This document shows, in pieces, positions 1-10,285 of a stretch of 64,000 nt of DNA (its first letter is position 1; each line of letters begins with the position of its first letter). The notes beneath the pieces were generated by a model that saw nothing but the letters and a program-made list of their open reading frames with translations, had not been told where the DNA came from and did no database searches. The position numbers and the translations under genes are program-made. The DNA is from Chrysoperla carnea (taxonomy: Eukaryota; Arthropoda; Insecta; Neuroptera; Chrysopidae), in NCBI RefSeq assembly GCF_905475395.1, contig NC_058341.1, positions 70,067,501 through 70,131,500 on the forward strand, read 5' to 3'.

Positions 1-189
1 TCAAATTCATTTGCAAGCTTGTCATGTTGGTTTCTGACAAAAAATATATTCGCGGACTAAATTTGCACCGATTGGGAAAAAACAGGCTAGACAAAAATAA
101 ATAATTTTAATGAAAAATTTCCATATTTTAAATGAGTTAAATAATAAGTGTATCAGGCAAACATGATTCGAATGTAACAGTTTTTATAG

Positions 190-640
190 ATGATTTCCTA
201 ATATTGACCTAGTAAATAGACGTAAATATGACGTCATGCAATGTCATAATTTACGTAAGATATGAGTCACAGATGAGTCTGGTTTGAGTCATTATTTCCG
301 CCTTCCAGACGTAAGATCTTTACGTAATATAAATGACGTGAACATGACGTAAAATTGACATTTATATGACCTAATTGACATTATAATGATTTAACAATGA
401 TATCACAGTGACGTCATGTTTATGTCAAATATCTGACTTAAATATGATTTATCCTTACGTAAGATTTAGATAATTTTTACGTTATTAAATGTCACGATAT
501 TGTAATTAAAATGACCTGGAAATAATGTCATAATGATGTCAAATACCTTCCTTAAATATGACTTTTCTTTACGTAAGGTTTACCTAATTTTTCCGTTGCT
601 CGATGTCCCGAGATTAAAATGTCATCGATATGTTATGAAT
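190..640. repeat. Array of bZIP-type palindromes, left of the DDE transposon
   Basis: An AT-rich stretch in which short palindromes recur every 20-60 bases: TGACGTCA (near 229 and 410), TTACGTAA (near 251, 312, 455 and 570), and many GTCA/TGAC half sites, including AP-1-like TGAGTCA near 265. A similar array lies at 3610-4010, on the other side of the transposon. TGACGTCA is the CREB site and TTACGTAA the C/EBP and PAR-bZIP site by established knowledge. Whether any protein binds here is inference. It could be a subterminal repeat array of a larger mobile element, or a satellite into which the transposon inserted. Confidence 0.6.
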
Positions 641-711
641 TGATCTATTCATACCTGTTAGACAATAATAAAAATTTATATATTGAATAGGAATGATGTA
701 TTTACTCATTG

Positions 712-750
712 TGGGTTTGATCTTAGCTGTACAGCTGAGAAATCAAACCA
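712..750. repeat. Short perfect hairpin
   Basis: Near-perfect inverted repeat with GGTTTGAT arms around the self-complementary core AGCTGTACAGCT. It lies between the palindrome array and the transposon's left terminal repeat. No function can be read from it. Confidence 0.5.
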
Positions 751-879
751 ATACCTACTGCTGGTAAGGAACATGATTATATACCATAAATTACATAAAA
801 CTAACTCCGCGAATCGTATACAAAGTTCTAACTAGTAGAAAGAAGCAGTGATACTGATATTCTAGTTGAGATAGGCATA

Positions 880-3594
880 TATATATTACGGAAGCCCGGT
901 AGTGACACGTTAAGTAGCCATGGTAGTACCTCTGATTTCGCTGCGTCTGCTGACATACATAGTATGTCCGTCTTAATTTTTTAATTTTTTTTAAAGGTGG
1001 CACTACTTGTTTATATTGTTAATTGTCAAAAATTTAAGACTCGTATTTTTTGATTATCGTATTTTTTTATTAACAAATGGATCAAAACTTTGTAAAAATT
1101 CGTCATGAAAACGAAATTTTGTTGCCTTTATCCGAAAATGGAAACTTGAAGTGATGACAATTAGAGATTTGCTATACTCATACAGTTTTAAAATTTATTT
1201 GTTGTAATAAATCAAATTTAAAAATCACAAATATTGTCTTGTGTAATTTAACACATTTAATTGAATTAGTATTAAAAAAAAAATACTGAGCTATAAAAAA
1301 TTCAAAAATTGTATTTTCCATCCCAGGATACTAATGAAATTTATCGAATAAGTCTTAAAGATTTGAGAGAATATAAACTGACAAGATAAGGTGCTGAAAC
1401 TTCATTCTTGTCATCAAATGCGTAAAAAACATTTTTCCATCGCTGGAAATAAAAGATACTATTTCACTCCAATTTCAGTCGTAAATTTATGAATAATTAA
1501 AACTTGTTCCGGTCTTTTATCCAGTTGCCTTTGAAGTTTACTTAGACAAAATATTATTTGGTGGGGATTTAAACTTAAACAATGATCGATAAATAATCAT
1601 TACAATTATATTTTCATAATAATTAGCGTACCTCATAAATAAAAGAAAAGAAAATTTTTGAACAATAAACAAAATAAATTAGCAGTTGTAATAAATATTA
1701 AAAATTATATTTTTTCTTTATACATTATTTTAATTATTTTGTAATTAAATTGGGTAAAAAATCATTTCTTATACAAACATAAATGACTAATGAACATTAT
1801 TTTATGATTAATCTGATGAGCTATGTATAAACTTTTAATAAATTTAAAATTTTTAAATAAAGCTCAATACTTTCTTCAACATTCAGAGGTACTTGTATAT
1901 CAGGTATCAATACTTTGACTAATCGACAAAATATTTCATTGTAGAGTTTAGGCTTCAAGGTGTAGTCTTGTTTCAGAATATCAATTGCATCCTCATTGAG
2001 TGGTTTCATGTAATCTTTGGCCCCAATAGCTTCAGGAAGGTAATATAAACATTTTGGTTTTCCCGAAGCTATACGACGATTTTTTTGTTTTCTTATTCTA
2101 TGTCGATTCCACTCACGGCGAATTGTTTCCAATTCAGCTCTAATTAAGTGCCCAAAGCAAAATCGTAAACACTCGACATTTATCATAGATGAATCATTGT
2201 AAAGACCTCTTTCACGTAAGTCTTTAAATAAATTAATCCAAAAATCCAAACCATGACGCCTAAGCTGAGACCAATAACTCTCTATCCGCTGATTAGACGT
2301 GCTTTTACCTTTGATGAAGCTCTTCCAACCTGATAGACTATCATCATGATAAAATCGTAAACTTTGCTGAAGGGCTTCAACTAGACAATTTTCTGTTCCT
2401 AAATCTGACCGTATTAAAGTTGGAACTAGTTTCAATTTCTGTACTGTTGTTAAATAATAATATGCAATAATTTCCGGTTTATTGTTAGATGTTGCAACGT
2501 CCAACCATACAATTTTTCTGGAAAATCCATCGATGCATCCGTGAATGGCAAAGCCAAAGGGCTTTAATTTATCGTAGCCATCAATATGCCATAGAAAATT
2601 AGGTCCTGGAACTGTGTACTTACGCCGTATCAAACGTCGACGAGATCTCTCTTCAATAGCATTTGGATCAACTAGATGCAAAATTTTATCAACTCTACTC
2701 CTTTTTATTTTTAACCATAAATTTGCTTTAATCGTTGCCACATTTTTTTGTAGCCAATACAAGAACCACTACTAAAAATTTCATCAATTACTGCCGTACA
2801 GATTGATTCTAGAGAATCTTCATCGATTTCCTTCCTCTTCAGTCCAAGCTTCTGAAGAATTCGAATAAGGTGTCGACGAGAAATTGAAATACTGTGATAC
2901 TTGGATAGAAAATTTACTATCTCATTATATGTAAAACCTTCCTTGAAATATGTTGTTATCAATGATTCTCTAGACATAGTTTGCAAATTTGTTTACAGCG
3001 GCTGCAAAAAATAAAAAGTTTAATTTTCGTTAGTAAATAAATGCTCAAAAATGTTTAATCATTCCTGGCATTGACATTAAGACATTTATATATTTTAAAA
3101 ACAATTTAATTTTAATAATGAGTTCTTGTTAAAAAATTCCTCTTAATATCAAAAAGCTTCCTTAAAAATAATTTTATTCATAGAATAAACTTATCAATAA
3201 AATGTTAATAATTGTCAGATATCTGTCCATTTCAGTTTGATAGTAATTAAAAAAAACATAATTAATATAATTAAATACATACCAAATGTATATAAATGTC
3301 TAGAATTTTTTTCTAATTATTATATGTATTAAAAGAGCTTAAATACAGAGCTTCTTGTGGGGGTCGAGTGAATTTCTTATTAAATGCAATTCCTAAGTGC
3401 GGACTAAAATTATTATTATATTTTATAAAATAGTCCTACTGTTAGAGTTCCATTGTGGAATAAACGAGTAGTGCCACCTTTAAAAAAATTAAAAAATTAA
3501 GACGGACATACTATGTATGTCAGCAGACGCAGCGAAATCAGAGGTACTACTATGTCTACTTAGCCTGTCACTACCGGGCTTCCGTAATATATAC
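880..3594 (-). mobile_element. DDE (rve) DNA transposon with ~135-bp terminal inverted repeats
   Basis: The left end (880-1014) and right end (3460-3594) are inverted copies of one another. They share TATATATTACGGAAGCCC at the tip, then TAGTACCTCTGATTTCGC, the internal palindrome ACATACATAGTATGTCC and AAAGGTGGCACTACT, and differ at only a few positions. Inside is a minus-strand transposase of the integrase-core type (1821-2986). By the transposase type this resembles the eukaryotic IS3-like elements called IS3EU; that name is my recollection and is not checked. TA-rich flanks (TATATA) fit a TA-containing target. The transposase reading frame is broken, so this copy is probably non-autonomous now, although its termini look well preserved. 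Confidence 0.8.
1821..2986 (-). pseudogene. Transposase with HTH and rve/DDE integrase core, frameshifted
   Basis: Two overlapping minus-strand reading frames make up one transposase. The N-terminal frame (2986-2711; first ATG at 2977) encodes about 90 residues with a helix-turn-helix-like region (FTYNEIVNFL and SISRRHLIRIL) and ends in a GYKKMWQRL motif. The second frame (2762-1821) carries the integrase core. DDE candidates, numbered in that frame, are D61 in WHIDGYDKLK, D120 in RSDLGTEN and E161 in NQRIESYW. The family reads GY-x-MW-x-RL straight into the core, so the break lies near 2712-2716, where one lost base explains the stop after IYG. Apart from this single shift no stops interrupt it, suggesting recent inactivation or a sequence error. 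An alternative is a two-ORF organisation like bacterial IS3, discussed under rejected ideas. Confidence 0.75.
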
Positions 3595-3609
3595 ACAAGA
3601 GTATAAGTA

Positions 3610-4010
3610 TGTTTCTGAAGTAAGAATAAGATTCCCACATTACATAAATAATACGTAAACTTATGACTTTGTGGGACGTCACAATGTGACTAAAATATGA
3701 CATCAGTTTTACGTAACAGTATGACCAGCTGTTTCTGAGATAAGAATATGATTCACATATTACGTAAACTTATGGATTTTATATGACGTCACAATGTGAT
3801 TAAAATATGACATCAGTTTTACGTTACTTAATGTTATAAAAATGCATCATATCAAAATCAAATTTAATGTCAGTATGACAAAATAGTGAGGTTATTCAAT
3901 ATGACATCATAAATTGAGTCACCATTATGCCATGTTTACGTAAAATATGTCGTATGACCTTCGATCTTTTTATAACCTTTGTATGACGTCATATTAAGGT
4001 CATGTGTTCA
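3610..4010. repeat. Array of bZIP-type palindromes, right of the DDE transposon
   Basis: Counterpart of the array at 190-640. TGACGTCA-like sites occur near 3675, 3786 and 3985; TTACGTAA near 3708, 3758 and 3935; ATGACATCA near 3699 and 3811. Two similar sub-units follow each other here (about 3606-3720 and 3727-3830, both with TTTCTGA.GTAAGAATA, a TTACGTAA-like site and CACAATGTG), so part of it is a tandem duplication. Confidence 0.6.
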
Positions 4011-4267
4011 CTGGGGAAGACATCATTAAAAAGTGAATCAGCAACTGTAAAGATATTTCAAATGAAACTATTTTTAATAAATATTCTCCTAACATTAATT
4101 TAATAAACTTTTGTTTTTTTTCACCACTTTTCTACGAAATTTGTTGTTGTGTTTTAGTCACGAGTAGCCATGAGTTACAGTAGGAATTCCGTCATGTGTA
4201 CACGGGAGGAATTCCTCACGGGTCGAGCTAGTACATATAATTCTGCATTCGCGTAAAATAATCCGTC

Positions 4268-4573
4268 GTACACATGAAGGTTATAAAGAAGGAGAACGGT
4301 CGCTATGTACTAAAGCATTAGCGCACCTGTCCCTGAAAATTTATAGTTCATTTTTCATTAAGTAGTATCTGCGAAGTTAGCTGTTTACGAGTACAAGTAG
4401 ATGAAGTTAGTTGCATAATGTACAAATTGATATCTCATTTCAAATTAGCGCACAACAGCCCGCTTTTATTGATACTACTTAGCGGTCGCAGCGCCTCACT
4501 TATTTTATCCATATTTCGGGGACAATATTTTCTATAGCGATCGTTCTCCTTCTGTATAACCTTCATGGTGTAC
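4268..4573. mobile_element. MITE, ~306 bp, ~45-bp terminal inverted repeats
   Basis: The left end GTACACATGAAGGTTATA and its inverted partner at the right end (ending at 4573) share about 45 bases, including AAGGAGAACGGTCGCTAT. The interior has no reading frame. It is a typical short non-autonomous foldback element of unknown family. Confidence 0.75.
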
Positions 4574-4779
4574 AAGCCCATTAAAAACAAACCACTGAAG
4601 TCCATGAAAAGCAAATTTCTTTTTTTAATTTGAGGTTAGTTTACTATAATTGCATTTGTCGAACATTCAAATTTAAAAGTGATTAAAAAATGATCTAAAA
4701 ATATGGGTAAAGTACATAACAGTGAAGTTGGGAGTTATTTTGCAATTTATGATACAAAATGATGATAATTTTTTGTCAA

Positions 4780-4885
4780 AAACATTCGCATCGTTTTTTG
4801 CGAATGCTAATGCGAATGTTAAAAAATACGCGAATATTCGCAAATATTCACCAATGCGAATGGGAATGCGAATATTCGTCCCATC
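4780..4885. repeat. GCGAAT/ATTCGC short repeat cluster
   Basis: About nine copies of GCGAAT or its complement ATTCGC within 100 bases, including the palindrome GCGAATATTCGC. The spacing is irregular, so it is not a simple microsatellite. No function inferred. Confidence 0.5.
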
Positions 4886-4897
4886 ACTAGTATATAT

Positions 4898-5253
4898 ATA
4901 AGTCAAGAACGTATGTAATAAGGATGTAAAACTAGAGTGGAGAGGTTAGCACGAAAAAAAGGTGTCTATATTTGTGCGAGGTGTAGTCCTCTCGGTTGTT
5001 GGGTACTTTGTACTGCGCATCTGGCTGTCTTTTGTTTGTCTTTTTTAATCAATTGAAAGTGATTGAAAACATGTTTTCAATCACTTAGACACCTGATGCT
5101 CAGTACAAAGCATAGAATATATAACCTTACGGTACAAAGTACGCAACGAACGAGGACTGAACCCCACCCGAACAAGCGCCTTAAATTCAGCCACATGCGC
5201 TTATAGGTAGACATAGGAAGTATTATGTCCTTATATATATATACGTTCTTGAT
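4898..5253. mobile_element. Foldback element, ~355 bp
   Basis: The ends TCAAGAACGTAT and ATACGTTCTTGA form inverted repeats extending through a TATA-rich stretch. Inner arms around GGTACTTTGTACTG and CGGTACAAAGTACG also pair, and the centre holds the hairpin GAAAACATGTTTTC. No coding capacity. Confidence 0.65.
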
Positions 5254-5470
5254 ACAGGTGTTGTAAATATTTTAAATTTATACGTTACAAATATTATGTA
5301 TGTGTTTGTTTGTTTATGGTATATACTCTATACACTATGGAAGTGACAATAAAGATACTATTTTGTGTGTAAGAGTGACTATCTTTCTTTACTTAAATGA
5401 CGTAAAAAAAAACGATTGCATAATCAACACTATCTTTACATGGTATTTCAACAGCGAACTCAGTCAATAT

Positions 5471-5974
5471 GGTACTTTCGCTAGTGAAAAATAAATTTTG
5501 AAATTTGAAAAAAGTTAAAATTTATGTAAATATTCTGATATTAATATACTTAAATATTTCGAGTCATAAAAGCACATTTTTATTTTATAATATTAAAATT
5601 AAAAATCGTAATTTTTAAACTGTATATCACGTGACCTAAAACGCGGGCAAGCCCTGATGTGATGTCAAATCGGTATGAACCATAGACCATCAGTTAGTTC
5701 AGTGTAGATAGCTGGATATAATATAATAATAAATATTTATATTTATTATAATTAGTTGTCTATGAATATATCTGTCAAACTTATCTGTGCTATTTCGTAT
5801 AATGATACCAATATTACGTTACCAAATTGACAGTTTAAAAAAGGTTTAATATTTAATTTAAGTTTTTGGCAAGAAAGCGTGTGTTTATTTTTCCGAAATA
5901 AATTTTTGGTGGCTTTTTATTAGCAAAATCAACATTTTGAAGTACTTTATCAAAAATAGTGGAATACTCTATTG
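5471..5974 (+). mobile_element. Repeat family B, copy 1 (MITE-like, ~500 bp)
   Basis: Full-length copy of a family also found at 12271-13475 (split by a LINE) and 15455-15936. Shared landmarks are CTGTATATCACGTGACC, AAGAAAGCGTGTGT, and the end TTAGCAAAATCAACATTTTG. The ends are imperfect inverted repeats (GGTACTTTCGCTAGTG against CACTATTTTTGATAAAG). No coding capacity. Confidence 0.65.
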
Positions 5975-6075
5975 TTTTTATACCATGTATATATGAAATA
6001 TACATAGTATATTAAGTTTTGTCCCAAAATTGTAACGCTTAAAAATATTGATGCTATGAACAAAAATTTAGTATC
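5975..6075 (+). mobile_element. Truncated copy of the DINE-1-like repeat (family E)
   Basis: Only the first ~100 bases of the family are present, from TTTTTATACCATGTAT to TTGATGCTATGAAC. The family is described at 37236-37690. Confidence 0.6.
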
Positions 6076-6502
6076 TGAACATGATGAACAGGAAGGAATT
6101 GCCTGACAGGTAAGTAATTGTTTTAACTTCGAAAATCAGAAAGTTATTTATTGGTCTGTTAACTTTTTTGGTGAGTGGAAATTAAAAAAAAAAAAATTAT
6201 TGAAAACAAAAAAAAAACTCATGATTTTGTTAAAAAATATACTAGAAACACCGCTTGGATGCGAATAGGAGAATATGAGTGAGATAAACCTCATTACATG
6301 TTTTCCTATTCAAAAATGATTTATGACTTTAAAGATTTTTCATGATTTATGATTATTAAAGTTCCCACCTCCTGAAAGAATAGTGATTTATGACTTATGT
6401 ATAATTGACATGATTTATGACAAGAAGGCGGGTTTAACTATAAAAAGAGTGGAAAATTTAAACAATAGGAAAAATTCATTTAATTAAAAGTAAAAATATT
6501 AA
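6076..6502. other. No feature seen
   Basis: AT-rich sequence with poly(A) tracts near 6185-6215 and several ATTTATGA words near 6310-6420; no reading frame or clear inverted repeat. Confidence 0.4.
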
Positions 6503-6580
6503 TTCCACCAGGATACGAACCACGGTACCTTGGTTTCCAAGGCAAATACTGTATCGACACAGCTACCTGGTCTATACGTA
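6503..6580 (-). repeat. tRNA-like module 1 (possible SINE head)
   Basis: On the minus strand it ends with a B-box-like GGTTCGTATCCTGG, preceded at about tRNA spacing by GGTAGCTGTGTCGATACAG. It is not a clean tRNA. Two related modules follow at 6686-6757 and 7136-7205, all sharing GGTTCGTATC. Confidence 0.4.
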
Positions 6581-6685
6581 ATTATATAATTATCTTAATA
6601 CTTACCTTTAGTAAATAATTAATTAATTTATAATTTTGTTCAGAAAGGCGTAATAATTACTTAACTAATTAAAAATTAATCGGGC

Positions 6686-7398
6686 CAATTCTAGATACGA
6701 ACCGAGGGACTCTATAACCCAAGGAGAGTGATCTACTCACTATTCCAACTATGACATGTTTTAATTATCAATAATGTAATATACATACCTTTTACTCACC
6801 TATTTTAAGTAAACTTGTTTTCTTAAACTTAATTTTTATTTTCTTTTACTAACCTTTTTTATTAAACTTATCCATTCTGCATTTCTTTTTACTTATCTTT
6901 TTCCAATAAACTTACCTATAAATGAATAATTTACTCAACTTTTTACTATAAACTTATTTTCTTAAACTTACTTACCTATGAATGATTAATTGTTATTTCA
7001 TAAAATAAGAAAAAAGGTAATTATGTTGGTCCCACCTTCCTACTTATGTCATAAATCAATCTTCTGTCAAGGGGCGGAAATTAAAATAACATAAAATATA
7101 CTCTCTTACTTAATTAATAAAAAAAATTTCAAAAAGCTAGATACGAACCGACGTGCTTTGTAACCGGAGACGAGTGAGCTAGCCACTCCACCACTTTGGA
7201 CATATTATGTTGATCAATAATGTAATATATATAACTTTTACTGAACTTTTTATTATAAACTTATTTTCTAAAACTTAGTATTTATTTCCTTTTACTGACC
7301 TTTTTTCATTTAATTCATATTAAACTTACCCGTTATGAATTTCTTTTTTACTTACCTTTTTTTCAATAAACTTACCTATAAATGAATAATTGTAGCAA
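6686..7398 (-). repeat. ~260-bp direct repeat, two copies, each headed by a tRNA-like module
   Basis: The copies are 6686-6946 and 7136-7398. On the minus strand each ends in a tRNA-like head with an A-box-like segment (copy 2: TGGCTAGCTCACTCG) and the B-box-like GGTTCGTATCTAG. The body is rich in TTACTTA.CTTTTT and ends ACCTATAAATGAATAATT. This fits two old copies of one tRNA-derived SINE, or a local duplication. The bodies match along most of their length. Confidence 0.5.
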
Positions 7399-7550
7399 TA
7401 TTTTGTTAAAAATGTAAGTTCTGTTTGATATTCCTGAAATCGATGTAAAGGATAAAAGATAAAGGTAGGTATAATATTGAATATTAATAATTATACTACC
7501 AGAAAAATTGATAAAAACAATATTTTATTATATATATTTATTTGTACATT

Positions 7551-7756
7551 CCTTGTAGAAATAAATCTGTTCTGGAAGTCGGAATATTTAATTTGAAATT
7601 CAGAAAAAGAATATGTAAAGTAAAACTATCTCTGAAAAAGTCTGAAAATATCAAATAAATCATTAATCAATCATTTAATGACAGTAAATGGTCATTGATT
7701 GAGACTTTTTCGGAAGAAATATTCTGACTTCCAGAACAGATTTATATTGCACAAGG
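7551..7756. mobile_element. MITE, ~206 bp, ends CCTTGT
   Basis: Terminal inverted repeats of about 38 bases, with AATCTGTTCTGGAAGTC at both ends. Inner segments also pair, so nearly the whole element folds into one hairpin. Confidence 0.75.
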
Positions 7757-7912
7757 GATATTTCACCCAAAATAAATAAGAATGAATAATAATGGTTATT
7801 TTAAACAGAATAAAATTATTTTTCGGGATAACGTTTTCATTTTTTCTAAATTTTTAATAATTTTATCCTGAATTTTTTTTAACAGTTCTTTGTTAAATTT
7901 TATTTTGAATTT

Positions 7913-8104
7913 CCTTGGTGGAAAAAAATATTTGAAAAAAGGATAAGTCTTAGGAAACTCTGAAAAAGTCTTAGAAACTTTAAAAAAATATTAAGAACTC
8001 TGAATAACTCTGAATTAGACTAGTACGAAAACGAGAAATTCAAAGTTCCTAAGACTTTTTTATAATTTCTTATTCTAATTCTTCAAATATTTTTTCCACC
8101 AGGG
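7913..8104. mobile_element. MITE of the CCCTGGTGGA family, copy 1
   Basis: The ends read CCTTGGTGGAAAAAA and TTTTTTCCACCAGGG, with inner arms built from AAGTCTTAGGAA and AACTCTGAA words. A second, better preserved copy lies at 33924-34118. Confidence 0.75.
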
Positions 8105-8220
8105 TTTGTTGAACATGTTCTCCTAAAAAAAAAATTCATGAATAATTTCATAATATTTTGCAATAAGAGCATTAATTAAATAACGGCAATGTTATTTTTT
8201 TACAAATTTGTTTCTACTTT

Positions 8221-9690
8221 TTATCGATTGTGAATTCGTTTATGTTTAACTAAATCACCTTTCTGAGTAAATGTTTTATTACAAATAGTACAAGAAAATG
8301 GTCTTTCTCCGGTGTGAATACGTTTATGGCTATCTAAAGAACTTTGTTGACTAAATGTTTTATTACAAACATCACATGAAAATGGTTTTTCTCCGCTATG
8401 AATTAGTTTATGTCTAACTAAAGTCTGTTGGTGAGTAAATGTTTTATTACAAACATCACATGAAAATGGCTTTTCTCCGGTGTGAATACGTTTATGTGAA
8501 ACTAAATTACTTTTCTCATTAAATCTTTTATTACAAACATCGCATGAAAATGGTTTTTCTCCGCTATGAATTCGTTTATGTGAAACTAAATGTTGTTGTT
8601 GAGTAAATGTTTTATTACAAACATTACATGAAAATGGTTTTTCTCCGCTATGAATTCGTTCATGTTTAACTAAATGTTGTTGTTGAGTAAATGTTTTATT
8701 ACAAATATCACATGAAAATGGTTTTTCTCCGCTATGAGTTAGTTTATGTGTAACTAAATGATGTTGTTGAGTAAATGTTTTATTACAAACATCACATGAA
8801 AATGGTTTTTCTCCGGTGTGAATACGTTTATGTACAACTAAATTATGTTGATAAGTAAATGTTTTATTACAAACATCACATGAAAATGGTTTTTCTCCGG
8901 TGTGAATACGTTTATGTACAACTAAATTATGTTGATAAGTAAATGTTTTATTACAAACATTACATGAAAATGGTTTTTCTCCGCTATGAATTAGTTCATG
9001 TTTAACTAAATGTTGTTGTTGAGTAAATGTTTTATTACAAACATCACATGAAAATGGTTTTTCTCCGCTATGAGTTAGTTTATGTGTAACTAAATGATGT
9101 TGTTGAGTAAATGTTTTATTACAAACATCACATGAAAATGGTTTTTCTCCGGTGTGAATACGTTTATGTACAACTAAATTATGTTGATAAGTAAATGTTT
9201 TATTACAAACATCACATGAAAATGGTTTTTCTCCAGTGTGAATACGTTTATGTACAACTAAATTATGTTGATAAGTAAATGTTTTATTACAAACATTACA
9301 TGAAAATGGTTTTTCTCCGCTATGAATTCGTTCATGTTTAACTAAATGTTGTTGTTGAGTAAATGTTTTATTACAAACATCACATGAAAATGATTTTTCT
9401 TCTAAAACAGTTTCATCTTTAATAATTAGTTCAGTATGTAATTCTTTTTCAATTTTAATATTTTCATAATTAATTGTGTACAATTGTTTATCATTTTCAT
9501 CACTCACAGGTTCATGTTTTACACTCACAACACTATCACTATCATTGCTGCCTGCCTCTTCATTTGTAATGTGTCCACCTTCCATTAAAATAGTTTCATC
9601 TAATATTTCATTTTTAATAATTAGTTCTGTATGTAATTCTTTTTCAACTTTAATATTATCTTTATTAATAAACAAATAATTATTTGCCAT
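8221..9690 (-). CDS. C2H2 zinc-finger protein with 14 fingers
   Basis: A complete 489-residue single-exon frame from ATG at 9690 to the stop at 8221. About the first 100 residues are acidic and lack a recognisable ZAD, KRAB or BTB domain. They contain an internal duplication around VEKELHTELIIK and IEKELHTELIIK. From about residue 101 follow 14 consecutive C-x2-C-x12-H-x3-H fingers joined by canonical GEKP linkers, all with intact ligands. Fingers 1-4 and 5-8 are almost identical, a recent duplication of a four-finger (336-bp) block. Such proteins bind DNA in the nucleus, usually as repressors or activators; the target is unknown. DNA-contact positions vary among fingers (TYQHN, TQQHH, TQQQH, NEKSN, SQQSS, TQKGD). 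A related decayed fragment lies at 40520-40735. Confidence 0.9.
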   Translation of the reverse strand: MANNYLFINKDNIKVEKELHTELIIKNEILDETILMEGGHITNEEAGSNDSDSVVSVKHEPVSDENDKQLYTINYENIKIEKELHTELIIKDETVLEEKSFSCDVCNKTFTQQQHLVKHERIHSGEKPFSCNVCNKTFTYQHNLVVHKRIHTGEKPFSCDVCNKTFTYQHNLVVHKRIHTGEKPFSCDVCNKTFTQQHHLVTHKLTHSGEKPFSCDVCNKTFTQQQHLVKHELIHSGEKPFSCNVCNKTFTYQHNLVVHKRIHTGEKPFSCDVCNKTFTYQHNLVVHKRIHTGEKPFSCDVCNKTFTQQHHLVTHKLTHSGEKPFSCDICNKTFTQQQHLVKHERIHSGEKPFSCNVCNKTFTQQQHLVSHKRIHSGEKPFSCDVCNKRFNEKSNLVSHKRIHTGEKPFSCDVCNKTFTHQQTLVRHKLIHSGEKPFSCDVCNKTFSQQSSLDSHKRIHTGERPFSCTICNKTFTQKGDLVKHKRIHNR

Positions 9691-10014
9691 TTTGTTTAAT
9701 ATTTAATATTATTATCATGAAAACTTATTTATCAAAAGGTTCAAGCATTAATTCACAACTCCAGTAAACATAACCTACAATGACAGCTGAACAGACTATA
9801 AACCATTGACTGATTGACATTTCAGTTATCAGTTATATGAAACGTCAATGGTAAAAACCTATAAACAAGGTTGCCAACTTTCAATTCTCAAGCCCACTAA
9901 ATAGATGATAGAAAACCACTAAAAAGCTACTAGACAGCATTATTATTAGAATACTTTTCTTTTTGTTAAAAGTTTTTTTATTTTTTTATTTTTACAATAA
10001 TTTATCACTAAAAA
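9691..10014. other. Upstream flank of the zinc-finger gene
   Basis: Likely holds the promoter and 5' leader of the minus-strand zinc-finger gene, but I see no clear TATA box or initiator. No repeat identified. Confidence 0.4.
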
Positions 10015-10285
10015 AAGAATCATCGAAATCGATTGGAGTGATATTGAGTTATTCGTCCTCTTGTCGTGCATACTTAATGCAAATTTAAGACTTTTATGAT
10101 TTTCTCATGCATATGGACCAAAATGAAATGAGACCACACGGGAAGCACTAGCTTTCAAATAGATAAAGAATTATCAAAATCGGTTCACCCAGTCGAAAGT
10201 TCTGGGATAACAAACATAAAAAAAAATACAGTCGAATTGATAACCTCCTCCTGCTTTGTTTGAAGTCGGTTAAAAACAATAGTCG
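10015..10285 (+). mobile_element. 3' end of a non-LTR retrotransposon or derived SINE
   Basis: It contains the chain ATCGGTTCACCCAGT, AAGTTCTGGGATAAC, AACCTCCTCCTG and GAAGTCGGTTAAAAA. This combination, as I recall it, ends many insect non-LTR elements. No coding sequence remains. The exact clade cannot be given from this tail. Confidence 0.5.

Noticed and set aside
791-1003. 70-residue minus-strand frame over the transposon's left end
   Set aside because: Lies mostly in the terminal inverted repeat; not protein-like.
2740-2760. Programmed -1 frameshift at the A7 run in the transposase
   Set aside because: A shift there would skip the MWQRLKQIYG segment expected in the family, and the zero-frame slippery pattern is preceded by C, not A. 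A one-base loss near 2712-2716 explains the data better.
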